Notes under the pieces: generated by a model
Databases searched by the model: none
What the model saw: only the letters and a program-made list of their open reading frames with translations
Told to the model about the DNA's origin: nothing
Shown here: one piece after another, positions 41,781 to 53,615 of the stretch
Position numbering within the stretch: position 1 is the stretch's first letter
Layout: each line of letters opens with the position of its first letter
Assembly (NCBI GenBank): GCA_038141425.1
Contig: JAYQIC010000001.1
Span: 62,001 to 126,000 of the forward strand
DNA length: 64,000 nucleotides
Source of the DNA: UBA7985 sp038141425
GTDB lineage: Bacteria > Pseudomonadota > Alphaproteobacteria > UBA7985
Direction of reading: 5' to 3'
Made by a program: the position numbers and the translations under genes

Positions 41781-42067
41781 TCATATCCAGGCCTCCAGCG
41801 CGCTTGTGGATCGGATAAACCGTTGCGGATGGCCGAGGTCACCGAGCCGCTGCCACCACCCGCAAGGGCTGAGGCGGCCGCTGCCGTCGTCGAGGCACGG
41901 GTAGATGCCGCCCGCCGGCCCCTGGAGACGAGGACGAACACCGGCGCGCGTGCCTCCCCACGCGGGGACTGTCCCGGAACCGCAGACAATTCGATGAATT
42001 CGACCGAGCGGCTGACCCGACCCAAGGCCAGCAAGCGGGAGAACACAAAGCGCCGGATTGCCGTCAT
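41781..42067 (-). CDS. Small phage early protein, unknown function (frameshifted)
   Basis: A frame starting MTAIRRFVFSRLLALGRVSR and, after a break near 41915, reading GGIYPCLDDGSGRLSPCGWW and RLGDLGHPQRFIRSTSALEA to the stop 41781-41783. The end resembles small DNA-binding phage proteins that carry a winged or helix-turn-helix domain, but no family is assigned. It is the first leftward gene opposite the repressor. Confidence 0.3.
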
Positions 42068-42298
42068 GGCCCGAGGCGGGTTCGCGACGCGGTCAGGGGG
42101 CGACGACGTCGGGATGGGGACGGTTTTGGCTTGACGACCCTGGATGTCTGCTGCCGTTGGATTGTCGGTCTGTGCCGGAGCCGGGTCGCGTCGTGGGGAT
42201 TTCGGTCGAGAAAACGAGATTGCCTGCATGGGGCTTACTCCGGTATGTTCCTATTTTGTTCTCATTTTCCTGATCTAGCAGATTGGGCTTCACAGTCA

Positions 42299-42330
42299 AT
42301 ACAAACTTTTACTTTACGTTACGTTTGTAT
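42299..42330. promoter_or_regulatory. Inverted-repeat operator upstream of the S24 repressor gene
   Basis: ATACAAAC (42299-42306) and GTTTGTAT (42323-42330) are perfect eight-base inverted arms separated by 16 bases. The repeat lies 21 bases before the proposed repressor start and shares the GTTTGTAT core with sites in the late promoter, as expected for an autoregulated repressor. Confidence 0.6.
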
Positions 42331-42351
42331 CCTATAGGTGTAATCTGGATT

Positions 42352-43024
42352 TTGCCCAGCGACCGCCTCAAGCACGCCCGCATCCGCGCCGGTTTCAGCT
42401 CGGCCCGTGGCCTTTGCGCGTGAAAACAACCTGCCGGAGGCACCTACCGCGCCCAGCGAATCCGGGGTCCGGAATTTCAGATCCAAGGGGTAGACCTACG
42501 CGCAGGCGCTCGGCGTGACCTTGGGAGTGGCCGATGCCCGGCGACCAGCGCGCTGACGCTGCGGCACAAACAGCCCGGCCACAGTCGGCCTCCGGGATCA
42601 TGCCGACGCTGCAGGTTCCGCCTACGATTCGTCGGCGGCGGCGGGCTCCGGGCGCGCGATCCTCGATGATGCACCGAGCAGCCATGTTGCCTTCCCCGCC
42701 GACTGGGCGCGGGCCTCGGCTCGCCCCGACCGGGGATGCGCAGGCGCTGGCGCTGATGACGGTCGCAGGCGATCCATGACCCCCACCCTCGCCCACGGTG
42801 ATCAAATCTCGTCGTTCACCTCAGCCCCAGCCCCCGGGGCTGGACGGCATTTACGTGCTGCGCTTCGGCGATGACCTGCTGGTCAAGCGGTTGCAACTGC
42901 ACCCGGCGAACGGCTCGGTGGCGCTGATTTCGACAACGCGGCGCTCAGCCCGCCGGTGGAGGGAATCCGCGTTGGCGATCTGGCGATGGTGGGAAAGGTG
43001 GTCTGGCTGGGCCGCCGGGTCTGA
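42352..43024 (+). CDS. Phage repressor, XRE helix-turn-helix plus S24 peptidase (frameshifted)
   Basis: A LexA/CI-like repressor of about 220 residues. The N-terminus reads LPSDRLKHARIRAGFSSARA then FARENNLPEGTYR, a helix-turn-helix typical of S24 repressors. The C-terminal peptidase part has LALMTVAGD, where a missing base near 42774 hides the Ser of the GDSM motif, then MTPTLAHGD and DGIYVLRFGDDLLVKRLQLH with the catalytic Lys near 42885. Such proteins self-cleave on RecA activation, which links induction to DNA damage. The start is a TTG at 42352. Four or more breaks are present. Confidence 0.75.
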
Positions 43025-43066
43025 CCCACCCGTACACGGCTCAGACGCAGCCTGCCCAAAGGCGCT

Positions 43067-43757
43067 TCAGAGTTCGAGGCTGAACTGACCGCCGGTCTGC
43101 GCCAGCACTTCACGGGCCAACGGCACTGTTACCGCGCGCTTGCGTGACAGCGCCAGCTCGTCGAGGCGCTGGACTGCTGCCTCCAGCGCGGCAAAGGATC
43201 GATCCATCCGGCTGACCATGTAGTCGATCACCGGCTGTTCGACGCCGAGCTGGCGGTCATCGAAGCGCTTGCGCAGCACGGCTTCGAGCAAGGCGTCGTC
43301 AGGTGCTGCGATTTCAACCACGGGCACCGCGCAGGCGCGAGGCGAGATCGGCGGTGGTGGTGGCGAGGCGGCTCAGCGGCTGTCGGCTGACCAGCAGCAG
43401 CCCGCCGCTGGCCATCAACCGATTATAGAGGTGGAACAGCGCGTTCTGCTGCGCTTCGGTTGGGGCGTCGACATCATCGACCACCGCGCGCTGGCCCGGC
43501 CCGATGCGGTCGAGGCTGCCCAGATCGACGAAGTAGGCCCCGGCCTTTTCTGCCCAGATGCGCGCGAGGTGCGATTTGCCAGCGCCGTCGGGGCCAACAA
43601 GATTGAGAAACGGCGCCGGCCAGTCCGGCCAGGCGTCGAGCAGGGAAAAGGCACGGCGATTGGCCGGTGAGACGGCAAAAGCCTCCCGCGAAAACGCCGG
43701 TGCCGGGTCGAGGTCGAAGCCCAGCACAGCCTGACCATGGCTGTCCCTGTCACTCAT
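43067..43757 (-). CDS. hdaA: DnaA-related replication regulator HdaA (frameshifted)
   Basis: A short AAA+ protein of about 230 residues, related to DnaA domain III and to Hda. It has the P-loop NLVGPDGAGKSHLARIWAEK, the short Walker B VVDDVDA, and LFHLYNRLMASGGLLLVSRQ; after a break near 43320 it continues LLEAVLRKRFDDRQLGVEQP and DYMVSRMDRSFAALEAAVQR. HdaA stimulates hydrolysis of DnaA-bound ATP with the sliding clamp after initiation. The start lies 13 bases from the end of the DUF2066 gene, an association seen in other Alphaproteobacteria. Confidence 0.85.
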
Positions 43758-43769
43758 GGTCCGAGGCTA

Positions 43770-44986
43770 TCAGTTCGACAGTTGAATGTCATTGATGGGC
43801 AGTATGCGGACATTGGTCGGCGGGGGCTGAACGTCGGGCTGGGCGAAGAAATAGACCTGCATGGCGTCCTGCACCACCGCCTGCGCGGTATAGGCCTCAA
43901 ACCGCAGGCGCACCGAGCGGAACACCTGTTGCAGGTCCAGAAGCCCGCCGACAAACTCGACTGAGACGTCGAAGGCGCCCTCACGCTGCCCCATGAAGGT
44001 CAGCCCCGGATCTCCGGCCGGGCGGAAAGCAGGGCTTCGGCCTGCAGCCAGCCGTTGTAGTCCATGCCGATGACCACGATCTGGATGGTGGTCGGCAGCG
44101 CGACCGGGGCGGCGGTGAAGGTGCGGCAGTAGGCGGCCGACGCCTGCTCCTGGCAAGGGCGCCCCGGCGCAGCAGGCTGTCGGTGCTCTCATCGGTTTCA
44201 GCGACCAGATTGGCCTCCAGCCGGACGTCACCCGGACCGTCGCCGATGCGGATCGCTTCGACGTAAAGGCTCGCGGGCGCTTCCTCGTCTAGCGGCGGGG
44301 TCAGCAAGGCCTGAATCACCAGCGCAGCGCTGAAATCGTACTTCTCCATCAGGCTCAGGACGGCGGAGCGGGAGGGCACTTCAGGGTCGAAAATCGCCCG
44401 ATCCTGCTCGTCTCCTCGCATCAGGTCATAGGTCTGCAGCAGGGTGGGGTCCGGGCCGCTGGACCAGATCCGCAGCCACGGATTGTCTTCAAAGGTCCGG
44501 GCCGGGCTGCCGTCTTCGCGCAGGATCGGAATCGCCAGCTGGCGGGGCGCCGGGCCGGTGGCGTGGGGCACGCGCTGCCCGGCGAGATAGGCGCCGATGG
44601 CGCCGGGGTCGAAGGCGATGTTGAGCAAGCCCGAATAGCTGCTGCCGATGATCTTCTGATCGGTCAGTTCGGTGGATTGCACCATGGCTTCGAGCTGGCT
44701 GTCGGCGGGAATGCGCAGCTGGCCTTGATTTTCCGGGCAGACAAGGCGGGATGCGACCTCACGCAGGCCTGCGACGCGGGCGTTACGGAAGGCCTGCTCC
44801 TGCGCTTCGGCGCCGGTCCCGCCCACCGCCTTGGTCTCTATGTTCTTGACGGTGTAGCCCTGCCAGAGGGACGGGGTCTGCGCCCGGGCGCCATTAACCG
44901 TGGCGGCGAACAGCGACAACAGCCAGAACCACGCTGACGACGAGCCACAGGCCCCATCGGCCCTGTACGCCCTCGGTCACCGGCAT
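43770..44986 (-). CDS. DUF2066 domain exported protein (frameshifted)
   Basis: About 405 residues. The signal region is GRWGLWLVVSVVLA, then after a break near 44915 FAATVNGARAQ. The family start is GYTVKNIETKAVGGTGAEAQ, followed by QAFRNARVAGLREVASRLVC and YSGLLNIAFDPGAIGAYLAG. It ends FFAQPDVQPPPTNVRILPIN. The ATG at 44984-44986 gives the signal peptide. DUF2066 proteins are periplasmic and uncharacterised; the gene is commonly found upstream of hdaA. Confidence 0.8.
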
Positions 44987-45361
44987 CGATTGTCCCCGCA
45001 AAACCCTGCGTCCGGGCGCCATCACTTCGATCATCCCTTTCTTGGCTTGGGCCCGTCGCCGGGCACCGCTCAGGCTGGTCCTGAACGCCATTCATGGCGC
45101 CATCGTGGCAGTCCTAAAGCATCCCGCGCGCCTTGGCTCGTCAAAACAGCGTCACACGGCCCGATCCGGGGTTGATCAATCGGCGCTCAAGGCGTGACTG
45201 AGGGCGGGGGCAGGCCGTCGAGGCTCGTCCGTGGCCGGGAATGGCACGAATGCAAGACTGCGCGCGACCCTTGCAGCAAGGAGTGTTGCTCCGCCCCTCA
45301 AGCCCGGTTATTTAGGGGGCCAAACCTTTAACCGCGATATGTTCCGAGGATCCGAACCGAC
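44987..45361. other. Divergent intergenic region
   Basis: About 375 bases between the divergent DUF2066 and small membrane protein genes. I see no gene, tRNA or terminator. It presumably holds the two promoters, but no clear -35/-10 pair stands out. Confidence 0.5.
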
Positions 45362-45640
45362 ATGTCTGACCACGATCTCGCCCCCGAGGCTCAGAAAACC
45401 ACCTTTTCCGGCATGATGGCCAATTCGCGCGTGCTGGCGCTGCTGTGCGGGATGATCATTCTGCTGCTCGCCGCCCTGTTCGGGGTACCCATGCCACTGA
45501 TCGTGCTGACCACTGTGGTCATGGCCATTGCCTTTGTGTTCATGGGCGGTTCGGTGAGCACGGCCGTGTTGCTGAGCGTGGGCTTTGGCATTTTCGGCCT
45601 GCTTTGGAAACTCGGCGCCTGGTTGCTGGGCTTCCTCTGA
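45362..45640 (+). CDS. Small integral membrane protein
   Basis: A 92-residue intact protein with a hydrophilic start (MSDHDLAPEAQKTTFSGMMA) and three close hydrophobic segments: VLALLCGMIILLLAALFG, PLIVLTTVVMAIAFVFMG and VLLSVGFGIFGLLWKLGAW. No family recognised. A bidirectional terminator lies 33 bases after the stop. Confidence 0.65.
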   Translation: MSDHDLAPEAQKTTFSGMMANSRVLALLCGMIILLLAALFGVPMPLIVLTTVVMAIAFVFMGGSVSTAVLLSVGFGIFGLLWKLGAWLLGFL

Positions 45641-45672
45641 GCGGGCACCGGCTAGGAAGCTTGATCCAATAG

Positions 45673-45708
45673 AAACGGCGCTGAGGCAGCAGGCCCCAGC
45701 GCCGTTTT
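45673..45708. terminator. Bidirectional intrinsic terminator
   Basis: An 11-pair stem (45673-45683 with 45697-45707) with a 13-base loop. It is flanked by A residues on the left and TTTT on the right, so it can end both the rightward membrane-protein transcript and the leftward ndk transcript. Confidence 0.85.
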
Positions 45709-45739
45709 CTTTTGCTTGGTTCGCGGGGCAGCGCGCGGC

Positions 45740-46156
45740 TTAGCCGACGATTTCGGCCTCGGAGAACCACTGAGCGATTTCCAGCGCTGCGTTCTCATCC
45801 GAGTCAGAACCGTGCACCGAGTTCTCACCGATCGACTGCGCGTGAGCCTTGCGGATCGTGCCTTCGTCGGCTTCGGCCGGGTTGGTGGCGCCCATGACTT
45901 CGCGGTAGCGGGCAACGGCGTTCTCGCCCTCGAGCACCTGCACGACGACCGGCTCGGACATCATGAACTCAACCAGCTCGCCGAAGAACGGGCGTTCGGC
46001 GTGAACCGCGTAGAAGCGCTCGGCCTGGGTCTGGGTCATGTGCACGCGCTTCTGCGCAACGATGCGCAGGCCCGCGCCCTCAATCATCGCGTTGATCGCG
46101 CCGGTGAGGTTACGCTTGGTCGCGTCGGGTTTAATGATGGAAAAAGTGCGTCCCAT
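45740..46156 (-). CDS. ndk: Nucleoside diphosphate kinase
   Basis: An intact 138-residue enzyme that exchanges phosphate between nucleoside tri- and diphosphates. It starts MGRTFSIIKPDATKRNLTGA and has RPFFGELVEFMMSEPVVVQV, then the active-site His in IGENSVHGSDSDENAALEIA. The phosphohistidine position and length are normal. A longer open frame upstream has no homology. It diverges from the ABC-F gene. Confidence 0.95.
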   Translation of the reverse strand: MGRTFSIIKPDATKRNLTGAINAMIEGAGLRIVAQKRVHMTQTQAERFYAVHAERPFFGELVEFMMSEPVVVQVLEGENAVARYREVMGATNPAEADEGTIRKAHAQSIGENSVHGSDSDENAALEIAQWFSEAEIVG

Positions 46157-46300
46157 GGTGGTGGTTCCCTGAACAGAATGGAGTGGATGGGGTGGATAGG
46201 GTGGATTCCACCGCCGTGTAGGCGGCTTTTGCGGGCAGGTCCAGCCTTCATTGGGAAAGGCACCCTTGTCCTGCCCTGCCCCGGCCCCTAAACCACTGCC

Positions 46301-48309
<2,009 letters not shown>

Positions 48310-48354
48310 AATCCGCCAGCCAAACTCAGGGTACTTTGCGCGGGCGCGTTTTGA

Positions 48355-48404
48355 TTGCGGGCGCGCTTTGAAAGCCGCGAAGCGGCGTCAAAGCAAGCCC
48401 GCAA
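48355..48404. repeat. Long imperfect hairpin downstream of the ABC-F gene
   Basis: Three nested matching arms: TTGCGGGC (48355-48362)/GCCCGCAA (48397-48404), CTTTGA (48366-48371)/TCAAAG (48388-48393) and GCCGC (48374-48378)/GCGGC (48382-48386). It lacks a T run. It could be an RNA 3' end stabiliser or a REP-like element; I saw no second copy. Confidence 0.5.
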
Positions 48405-48597
48405 CCCAGCAAATCCGGCTCACTGATCGGCGTGCGCACCGTTTGTTACGAGGAGGCGGTGCAAACCGGCGATCATCAGCCGGTGGCGCGCTCCAATCCG
48501 GTCTGGGCCGCTTCGCGGCCTGCGACCCTCCCACGCGCAATCTTCTTCTCGGCCGGATACTGACAGGACAGTCAGCGTTGAGCCGCAGAGGCTAATG

Positions 48598-49088
48598 CTA
48601 CTGCGCCTGCACCCAGCCGCCGCGATCGTTCTGCTGCCAGTAGCTGAGTGCGTGGTTTGCCCCGATGGCCCCCTCTTCTCCGCCGGCGTCAGCCTCGGCC
48701 GCTGCCTTGACCACTTTCCACTGTTCGCGCGCTCTGGCCACGGCCTCCTCGACCCGGCCATCGAACAGCACCGCGCAGACTTCAAAGGCCTCAAATCCGG
48801 CCAGCTCCGCCCCCTCGCCAACAAACAGAAAGCCCGCCCCCGCGGGTTATCTTCGCTCAGCGTCAGCCAAACCGGCTGGTCGGCCGCGTGCTGCGCGCCC
48901 TCACTGCCGTGGGGAATGAAGGCGGCATCGTCAAAGGTCCACAGCCACTCGTCCAGCGCCTTGAGCCGCGCTGGCGTGGCCAGACGCACCACCGCCCGAC
49001 CGCCGCGCTCGAGCGTGCGCCCGAGCAAAACCGGCAGCGCGTCTTCAAGCCGGGTGCGGGTAAGGTGGTAAAAGCGGACGTCGGTCAT
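48598..49088 (-). CDS. holC: DNA polymerase III chi subunit (frameshifted)
   Basis: HolC, about 163 residues, links the clamp loader to single-strand binding protein. It starts VRFYHLTRTRLEDALPVLLG and has GGRAVVRLATPARLKALDEW, LWTFDDAAFIPHGS and (after a break near 48830) FEAFEVCAVLFDGRVEEAVA, RAREQWKVVKAAAEADAG, ending ALSYWQQNDRGGWVQAQ at the TAG 48598-48600. All of this matches the alphaproteobacterial form, including the C-terminal YWQQxxxGxW end. Confidence 0.85.
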
Positions 49089-49183
49089 GGGCGTTCTGTT
49101 CTGCTCTCTTCTGCTTGCCTGCTCTTTTCGTGCCTACTCTTATCGTGCCTGCGCCCGGCTCAGCGCCACTCTAAGCGCCACTC

Positions 49184-51889
49184 TCAGCGTCCATCCAGCG
49201 CGCGGGCCATGGCGTCGAGGTCCATGGCCCCCAGATCGACACCCTCTGCATCGGACCCACTGTCCTTTTCATCACCGATCGCCTCGCCGATCAATGCCGC
49301 CGCGCTGGTATCCAGCAGTTCGTCCATGGCCGAGCTCGCCGAAGCCACCCCTTCGCCTTGCCGATATCGAGCATGACCGGCACCGCCATGGGGATACCCG
49401 CGGCAGGTGCACGTGCTCGATCCGGTCCTGAAACCGCACCAGCATGTCGGCCAGACGGCTGACGTCGGTCAGCCCCCCGGCCGCGTCCTGCCGGGTTGCG
49501 CGCAGCAGCACGTGCCCGGGCTCGTGGCGGCGCAGCACGTCGTAGATGATGTCGTTGTTGAAGGTCACCTGCCGCCGGGTCCGGTTCGGCCCCATGACGT
49601 TCTGATCGATCAGCCCGCCAATCACCGCGCAGCGCCGGAAGGTGCGCTTGAGCAGCGTGCTCTCATCCATCCACGCCTCCAGATCATCGCCGAGCATGTC
49701 CTGATCGAACAGCTCGGCCACCGCCTGGGCCGTCTCCGGCACCCGCAGCGACCAGGTCGCGATGCAGTAGTCGGAGGCTACAAAACCCAGCGGCGCGTAG
49801 CCAAAGCGCTCCAGCCGCTTGGTCAGCAGCATGCCCAGCGTCTGGTGCGCGTTCCGCCCCTCGAAGCAGTAGGCAACCAGATACATGCGATCCCCGCGCG
49901 GAAGGTCTCGACCAGCAGCCGGTCGGCGCTGGGCAGGCGCGACTTGGCCGCCTGCAGCTGCAGCCACTCGCGCACCGGGTCGGGAAGTCGCGCCCAGCCC
50001 GATGGGTCCTCCAGCATAGTCCGCACCCGGTCAGCGAGGTTGGCCGTGAGCGGCATCCGCCCACCGCCGTAGGCTGGCACCGCCGGATCTCGCACGCTCT
50101 TGTGCGCCGCGCGGCAGATCAGACTGGTCTCGTCGATCTTGATAAACTCCAGCAGCCGCCCGGCGAAAATGAAGGTGTCTCCGGGCCGCAGCCCGTTGGC
50201 GAAGAACTCCTCAACCTCCCCAGCGATCGGCCGAAACCATGTCCCAGCCGTACCTTCAGCGTCGGGGCCTCGACGATGGTGCCGATGTTCATGCGGTAAC
50301 GGCGGGCGTGGTGGCCGTCGGCGATCCCCCGCCGCCCGTCGCGCAGGGTCAGCAGGCGCTGGTAGCGCTCGTAGGCGCGCAGGGCGTAGCCGCCATCGGT
50401 GACAAACCCGAGCGTGTCGTCGAAATCCTGCCGGCTCAGGTCACGGAAGGGACGCGCCCGGATCACCTCGGCATAGAGATCGTCGGGCTGGAACGGCCAG
50501 GCGCAGGCCATGCCGATGATGTGCTGGGCCAGAACATCCAGCCCCCGGGCCGGGCCGGGTCGCCGTCGAGTTCTTCCGCCCAGACCCCGTCCATGCAGGC
50601 CTGACACTCCAGCACCTCGAAGCGGTTGGCGGGAACCAGCACAGCGCGGCTGGGCTCATCAAAACGGTGGTTGGCCCGGCCGATGCGCTGCATCAGGCGG
50701 CTGGCCCCCTTGGGCGCGCCGACCTGCACCACCAGATCGACATCGCCCCAGTCGATCCCCAGATCCAGCGATGAGGTTGCCACCACCGATTGCAGCGTCC
50801 CGGCGGCCATGGCCGCTTCGACCTTGCGCCGCTGTTCACGTTCAAGGCTGCCGTGGTGCATGGCAATGGCCAGACCGTCCTCGTTGAGCCGCCACAGCTC
50901 GGCGAAGCACAGCTCGGCCTGCGCGCGGGTATTGACGAACACGATCGACATCCCCGCATCACGGATCAGCCGGTAGACCCCTTCCATGGCGTGCACGGCC
51001 ATGTGCCCCGACCATGGCATGTGGATATGGTCTTCGGGGGTGAGGATGCGGATATCGGGCCGCGCCCCGGCCCGGCCCCGGACATGGACCACGCGCGCGT
51101 CGCCCGCCGCAGCGGCGCCATCGCCGGAGGTTGCTCCGTTCTTGTGACCTTCTCCAACAATAGTGCCCTCTTCGGCGTCAGTCTCAGCGCCGTTTTTCGG
51201 GACAGCCCCCGCGTCCGGGTGCAGCCAGTCGAGCAGGTACTGCGGGTCGGCAACCGTCGCCGAAAGCCCCACCCGGCGGTGATCCGGCGCGAGGCTCTGC
51301 AGCCGCGCCAGACCCAGACTGAGCAGGTGCCCGCGCTTGTTGGTCGCCAGCGCGTGCAAGCTCGTCAAGGATGACGCAGCGCAGATTGCCGAAGAAGACG
51401 TCGCTGTCCTTCGTAGGAGAGCAGCAACGCCAGGCTCTCCGGCGTGGTCATCAGGATATGCGGCGGGCGCTCGCGCTGGCGCGCGCGGCGGTTGGCGGGC
51501 GTGTCCCCGGTCCGCGCCTCAGCGGTGATGGCCAGCCCCATCTCCCCCAGCGGGGTCTCGAGGTTGCGGCGGATATCGGTCGCCAGCGCCTTGAGCGGCG
51601 AAATATAAAGCGTGTGCAGCCCCTCGAAGTCCGGTTGACCGGCGAGTTCGACCAGCGAGGGCAGAAACCCCGCCAGCGTCTTGCCGCCGCCGGTCGGCGC
51701 GGTCAGCAGGGCCGACTGCCCTGCCTGCGCGGCTTCGAGCATGGCCAGCTGGTGATCGTGGGGCGCCCAGCCGCGCGCCTCGAACCAGCGCGTGAAGGTC
51801 GGCGGCAGCCTGACATCCGTGCCAGGGCGCGGGGAGCGGGTTTTCAGGTGTTCCCGCGTCTTTGGTTGCTGTGCTGTGTCCCGGCTCAC
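49184..51889 (-). CDS. Ligase-associated Lhr-type DEXH-box helicase (frameshifted)
   Basis: A superfamily 2 helicase of about 900 residues. It has Walker A in LLTAPTGGGKTLAGFLPSLV, ISPLKALATDIRRNL, motif II reconstructed as VILDELHALATNKRG, motif III VGLSATVADP, and motif VI in LMQRIGRANHRF. A long C-terminal domain follows (LPSADRLLVETFRAG, then RNAHQTLGMLLTKRLERFGY). This is the type usually paired with an ATP-dependent ligase and exonuclease in DNA repair; those partners are not in the window. The GTG start overlaps the upstream TGA (GTGA). At least seven breaks are present, two of them in 51360-51420. It has an acidic tail. Confidence 0.85.
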
Positions 51890-52835
51890 GGGCCTGTCGG
51901 GTCCCCGGGACGTCGGCCAGCGCCGGTGCCTTGATCACGGGCGCTTGATCACGGGTGCCTTGATCACGGGTGCCTTGATCACGGGTGCCTTCGAAGCCCT
52001 CGATCACCGCCATGACGTCGTCGAAGGCCTTGCGCAGGCCCTTGTAATCCCGCTCGGCCGGGGTCAGCGCCTGCAGGTTGGCCTTGAGCGCGCTCAGCGT
52101 CTCAGGGTGGCGCGAAAGCGCCGCAATCGGGTCGATGTAGATGCGGATGGTGAACAGGATATCGCCGCTCTGGGGCAGCTTGCGCAGGGTCTGACGCTCA
52201 ACCCGGATGAAAGACGCCGCATCGAGTGTGTGCCGGTCGGGGTTGGCGCCACGGTCGCGCGCTGAATAGGGGTGGTGGAGCGTGGGCGTGGGGTAGAGCG
52301 TCCAGTTCATGCGCTGCACCGGCTGCTCGACCTTCAGCCCGTCGAAAATCCGCGCCATCAATCCGGCGTTGCGGGTGTTCGGGCCAAAGCCGGGGACGTT
52401 GTCGTGAATCTCATCGAGCGGGCGGCTGATTTTCTCGCCCAGCTTCCAGCTCGACGGGAAATGCAGCGAAGCCGCGACCATTCGCCAGCGCGCCGGCACG
52501 GGTCCCGCATCCGGGTCCAGGCGCATCAGCACTAGGTCTTCCTGCACGCAGCGCGCGGCTTCGAGCAGGTCCGGTCCGCCGCTGTCTTCAGGCAGGCTGA
52601 TCTGCGGGTGGTATCGGGCGAGGTTGTCGATCAGCAGCGCCCGAACCTCCGCCTGCGCAGCCTCGGTCCCCGGTTCAGCGCGGAACACCAGCTCGCCCTC
52701 GCTGGCCGTCAGCCGGTCTTTCTCCGCCCGATAGGCCGCAAGATCGCCGTCGGGCTCGAACCATTGCGCCAGATCGAGCGGCGTCAGCCCGATTTTGAAC
52801 AGCGGCTCCAGCCGGTCCTTGCCGAAGCTGACCAT
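51886..52835 (-). CDS. DUF3445 heme-dependent oxidative N-demethylase-like protein
   Basis: About 316 residues. Family features are LTPLDLAQWFEPDGDLAAYR, ARWRMVAASLHFPSSWKLGE, ISRPLDEIHDNVPGFGPNTR and MNWTLYPTPTLHHPYSARD. Characterised DUF3445 relatives are heme proteins that oxidatively demethylate small amines such as dimethylamine. The 3' end contains a 15-base tandem repeat (TRDQG units). A missing base in its first unit shifts the frame; with it restored the gene ends at a TGA that overlaps the helicase GTG. Its ATG overlaps the stop of the amidotransferase. Confidence 0.75.
51931..51989. repeat. 15-base minisatellite in the DUF3445 gene
   Basis: One 14-base unit (51931-51944) followed by three identical 15-base units TTGATCACGGGTGCC (51945-51959, 51960-51974, 51975-51989). 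On the coding strand they encode TRDQG-type units. The defective unit is what breaks the reading frame. Confidence 0.9.
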
Positions 52836-53579
52836 CAGCCCGCCTCGGTCGCCCGGGCCACCGCAGCCGCTCCGACCACCGCACCGGAGACTGCCGTGGC
52901 TTCACCGCCCCGCAGAACCTCGCGGATCTGGAGCGATCATGCCGCCCTGGCTGAGCGGCGTGCCCAGCCGCGCGCTGGCGTCGGCGACCACCGCAGGGTC
53001 AAGCCGGTCCTGATAGGCGTCGAGCAAGTCACCGATGAAGGCCGAAGTGAACTCCGGGTGCGGCTGGAAGCTGATCGTCGGGCCGGGATAGGCCAGCCCG
53101 GCAAAGGCACAGAAATCGGTGCTGGCGATGACTTCGGCCGCCTCGGGCTTGGCCGTGATCTGGTCCTGATGGAAGGCGACAACGGTCTCCCGATGACCGT
53201 CGGCAAAGGCGTACTCGGTCGGCCCGACCGACCAGCCGCCGTCGAACTTCTCGACCCGGCCACCGAGTGCCTGCGCGAGGATCTGATGCCCGAAGCAAAT
53301 GCCCACCACCGGCACGGCAGCGGCGTAGGCCGCGCGCAGAAAGTCTTCGAGCGGCGGGATCCAGGCGTGGTCCTCGTAGGCGCCGTGGCGGGAGCCGGAG
53401 ACCAGCCAGCCGTCCTGCTCGTCAACCGAAGTCGGCATTTCGCCGTCCACGACGAAGTAAGGCTGGCAGTCGAAGCCCTCGCCCAACATCGGCGCATAGA
53501 GCGCGCGATAGTCCTCGTAGACCGCCGCGACCTCCTCAATAAAGTGCCCGCAGATCAGGATACCGACCTTCACACTCAC
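52835..53579 (-). CDS. Class I glutamine amidotransferase-like protein
   Basis: A free-standing GATase domain of about 247 residues. The nucleophile elbow is PVVGICFGHQILAQALGG with the catalytic Cys, and the catalytic His is in ISFQPHPEF. It also has DGWLVSGSRHGAYEDHAWIP. After a break near 52920 the tail reads IREVLRGGEATAVSGAVVGA. It may supply ammonia to a partner or hydrolyse a gamma-glutamyl compound. The gene lies between a ureohydrolase and the DUF3445 protein with overlapping or near-overlapping ends, so a joint amine or gamma-glutamylamide pathway is likely; this is inference. The start is GTG. Confidence 0.8.
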
Positions 53580-53615
53580 CGCTGCAACCCCTCCTGCTTC
53601 ACTGGACAGTCGTGC

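Larger units (their letters stand above)
27045..43024 (-). mobile_element. Compact podovirus-like prophage or gene-transfer-agent-like element
   Basis: A block of about 16 kb whose genes all read leftward except the repressor at its right end. It encodes packaging (terminase small and large), head (portal, scaffold, capsid), short tail (tubular A and B), fibres and lysis (holin, endolysin, spanins). A long-tail tape measure is absent, which fits podoviruses. No integrase, recombinase, polymerase, primase or helicase is visible, and no direct repeat marks the ends. The boundaries given are those of the outermost phage-type genes. Confidence 0.85.

Noticed and set aside
41537..42229. A single 230-residue early phage protein over the whole stretch
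   Set aside because: The frame mixes coding and non-coding character; two shorter reconstructed proteins in other frames read better.
51931..51989. CRISPR array
   Set aside because: Units of 15 bases abut directly with no spacers, inside a coding region, and no cas genes are present.
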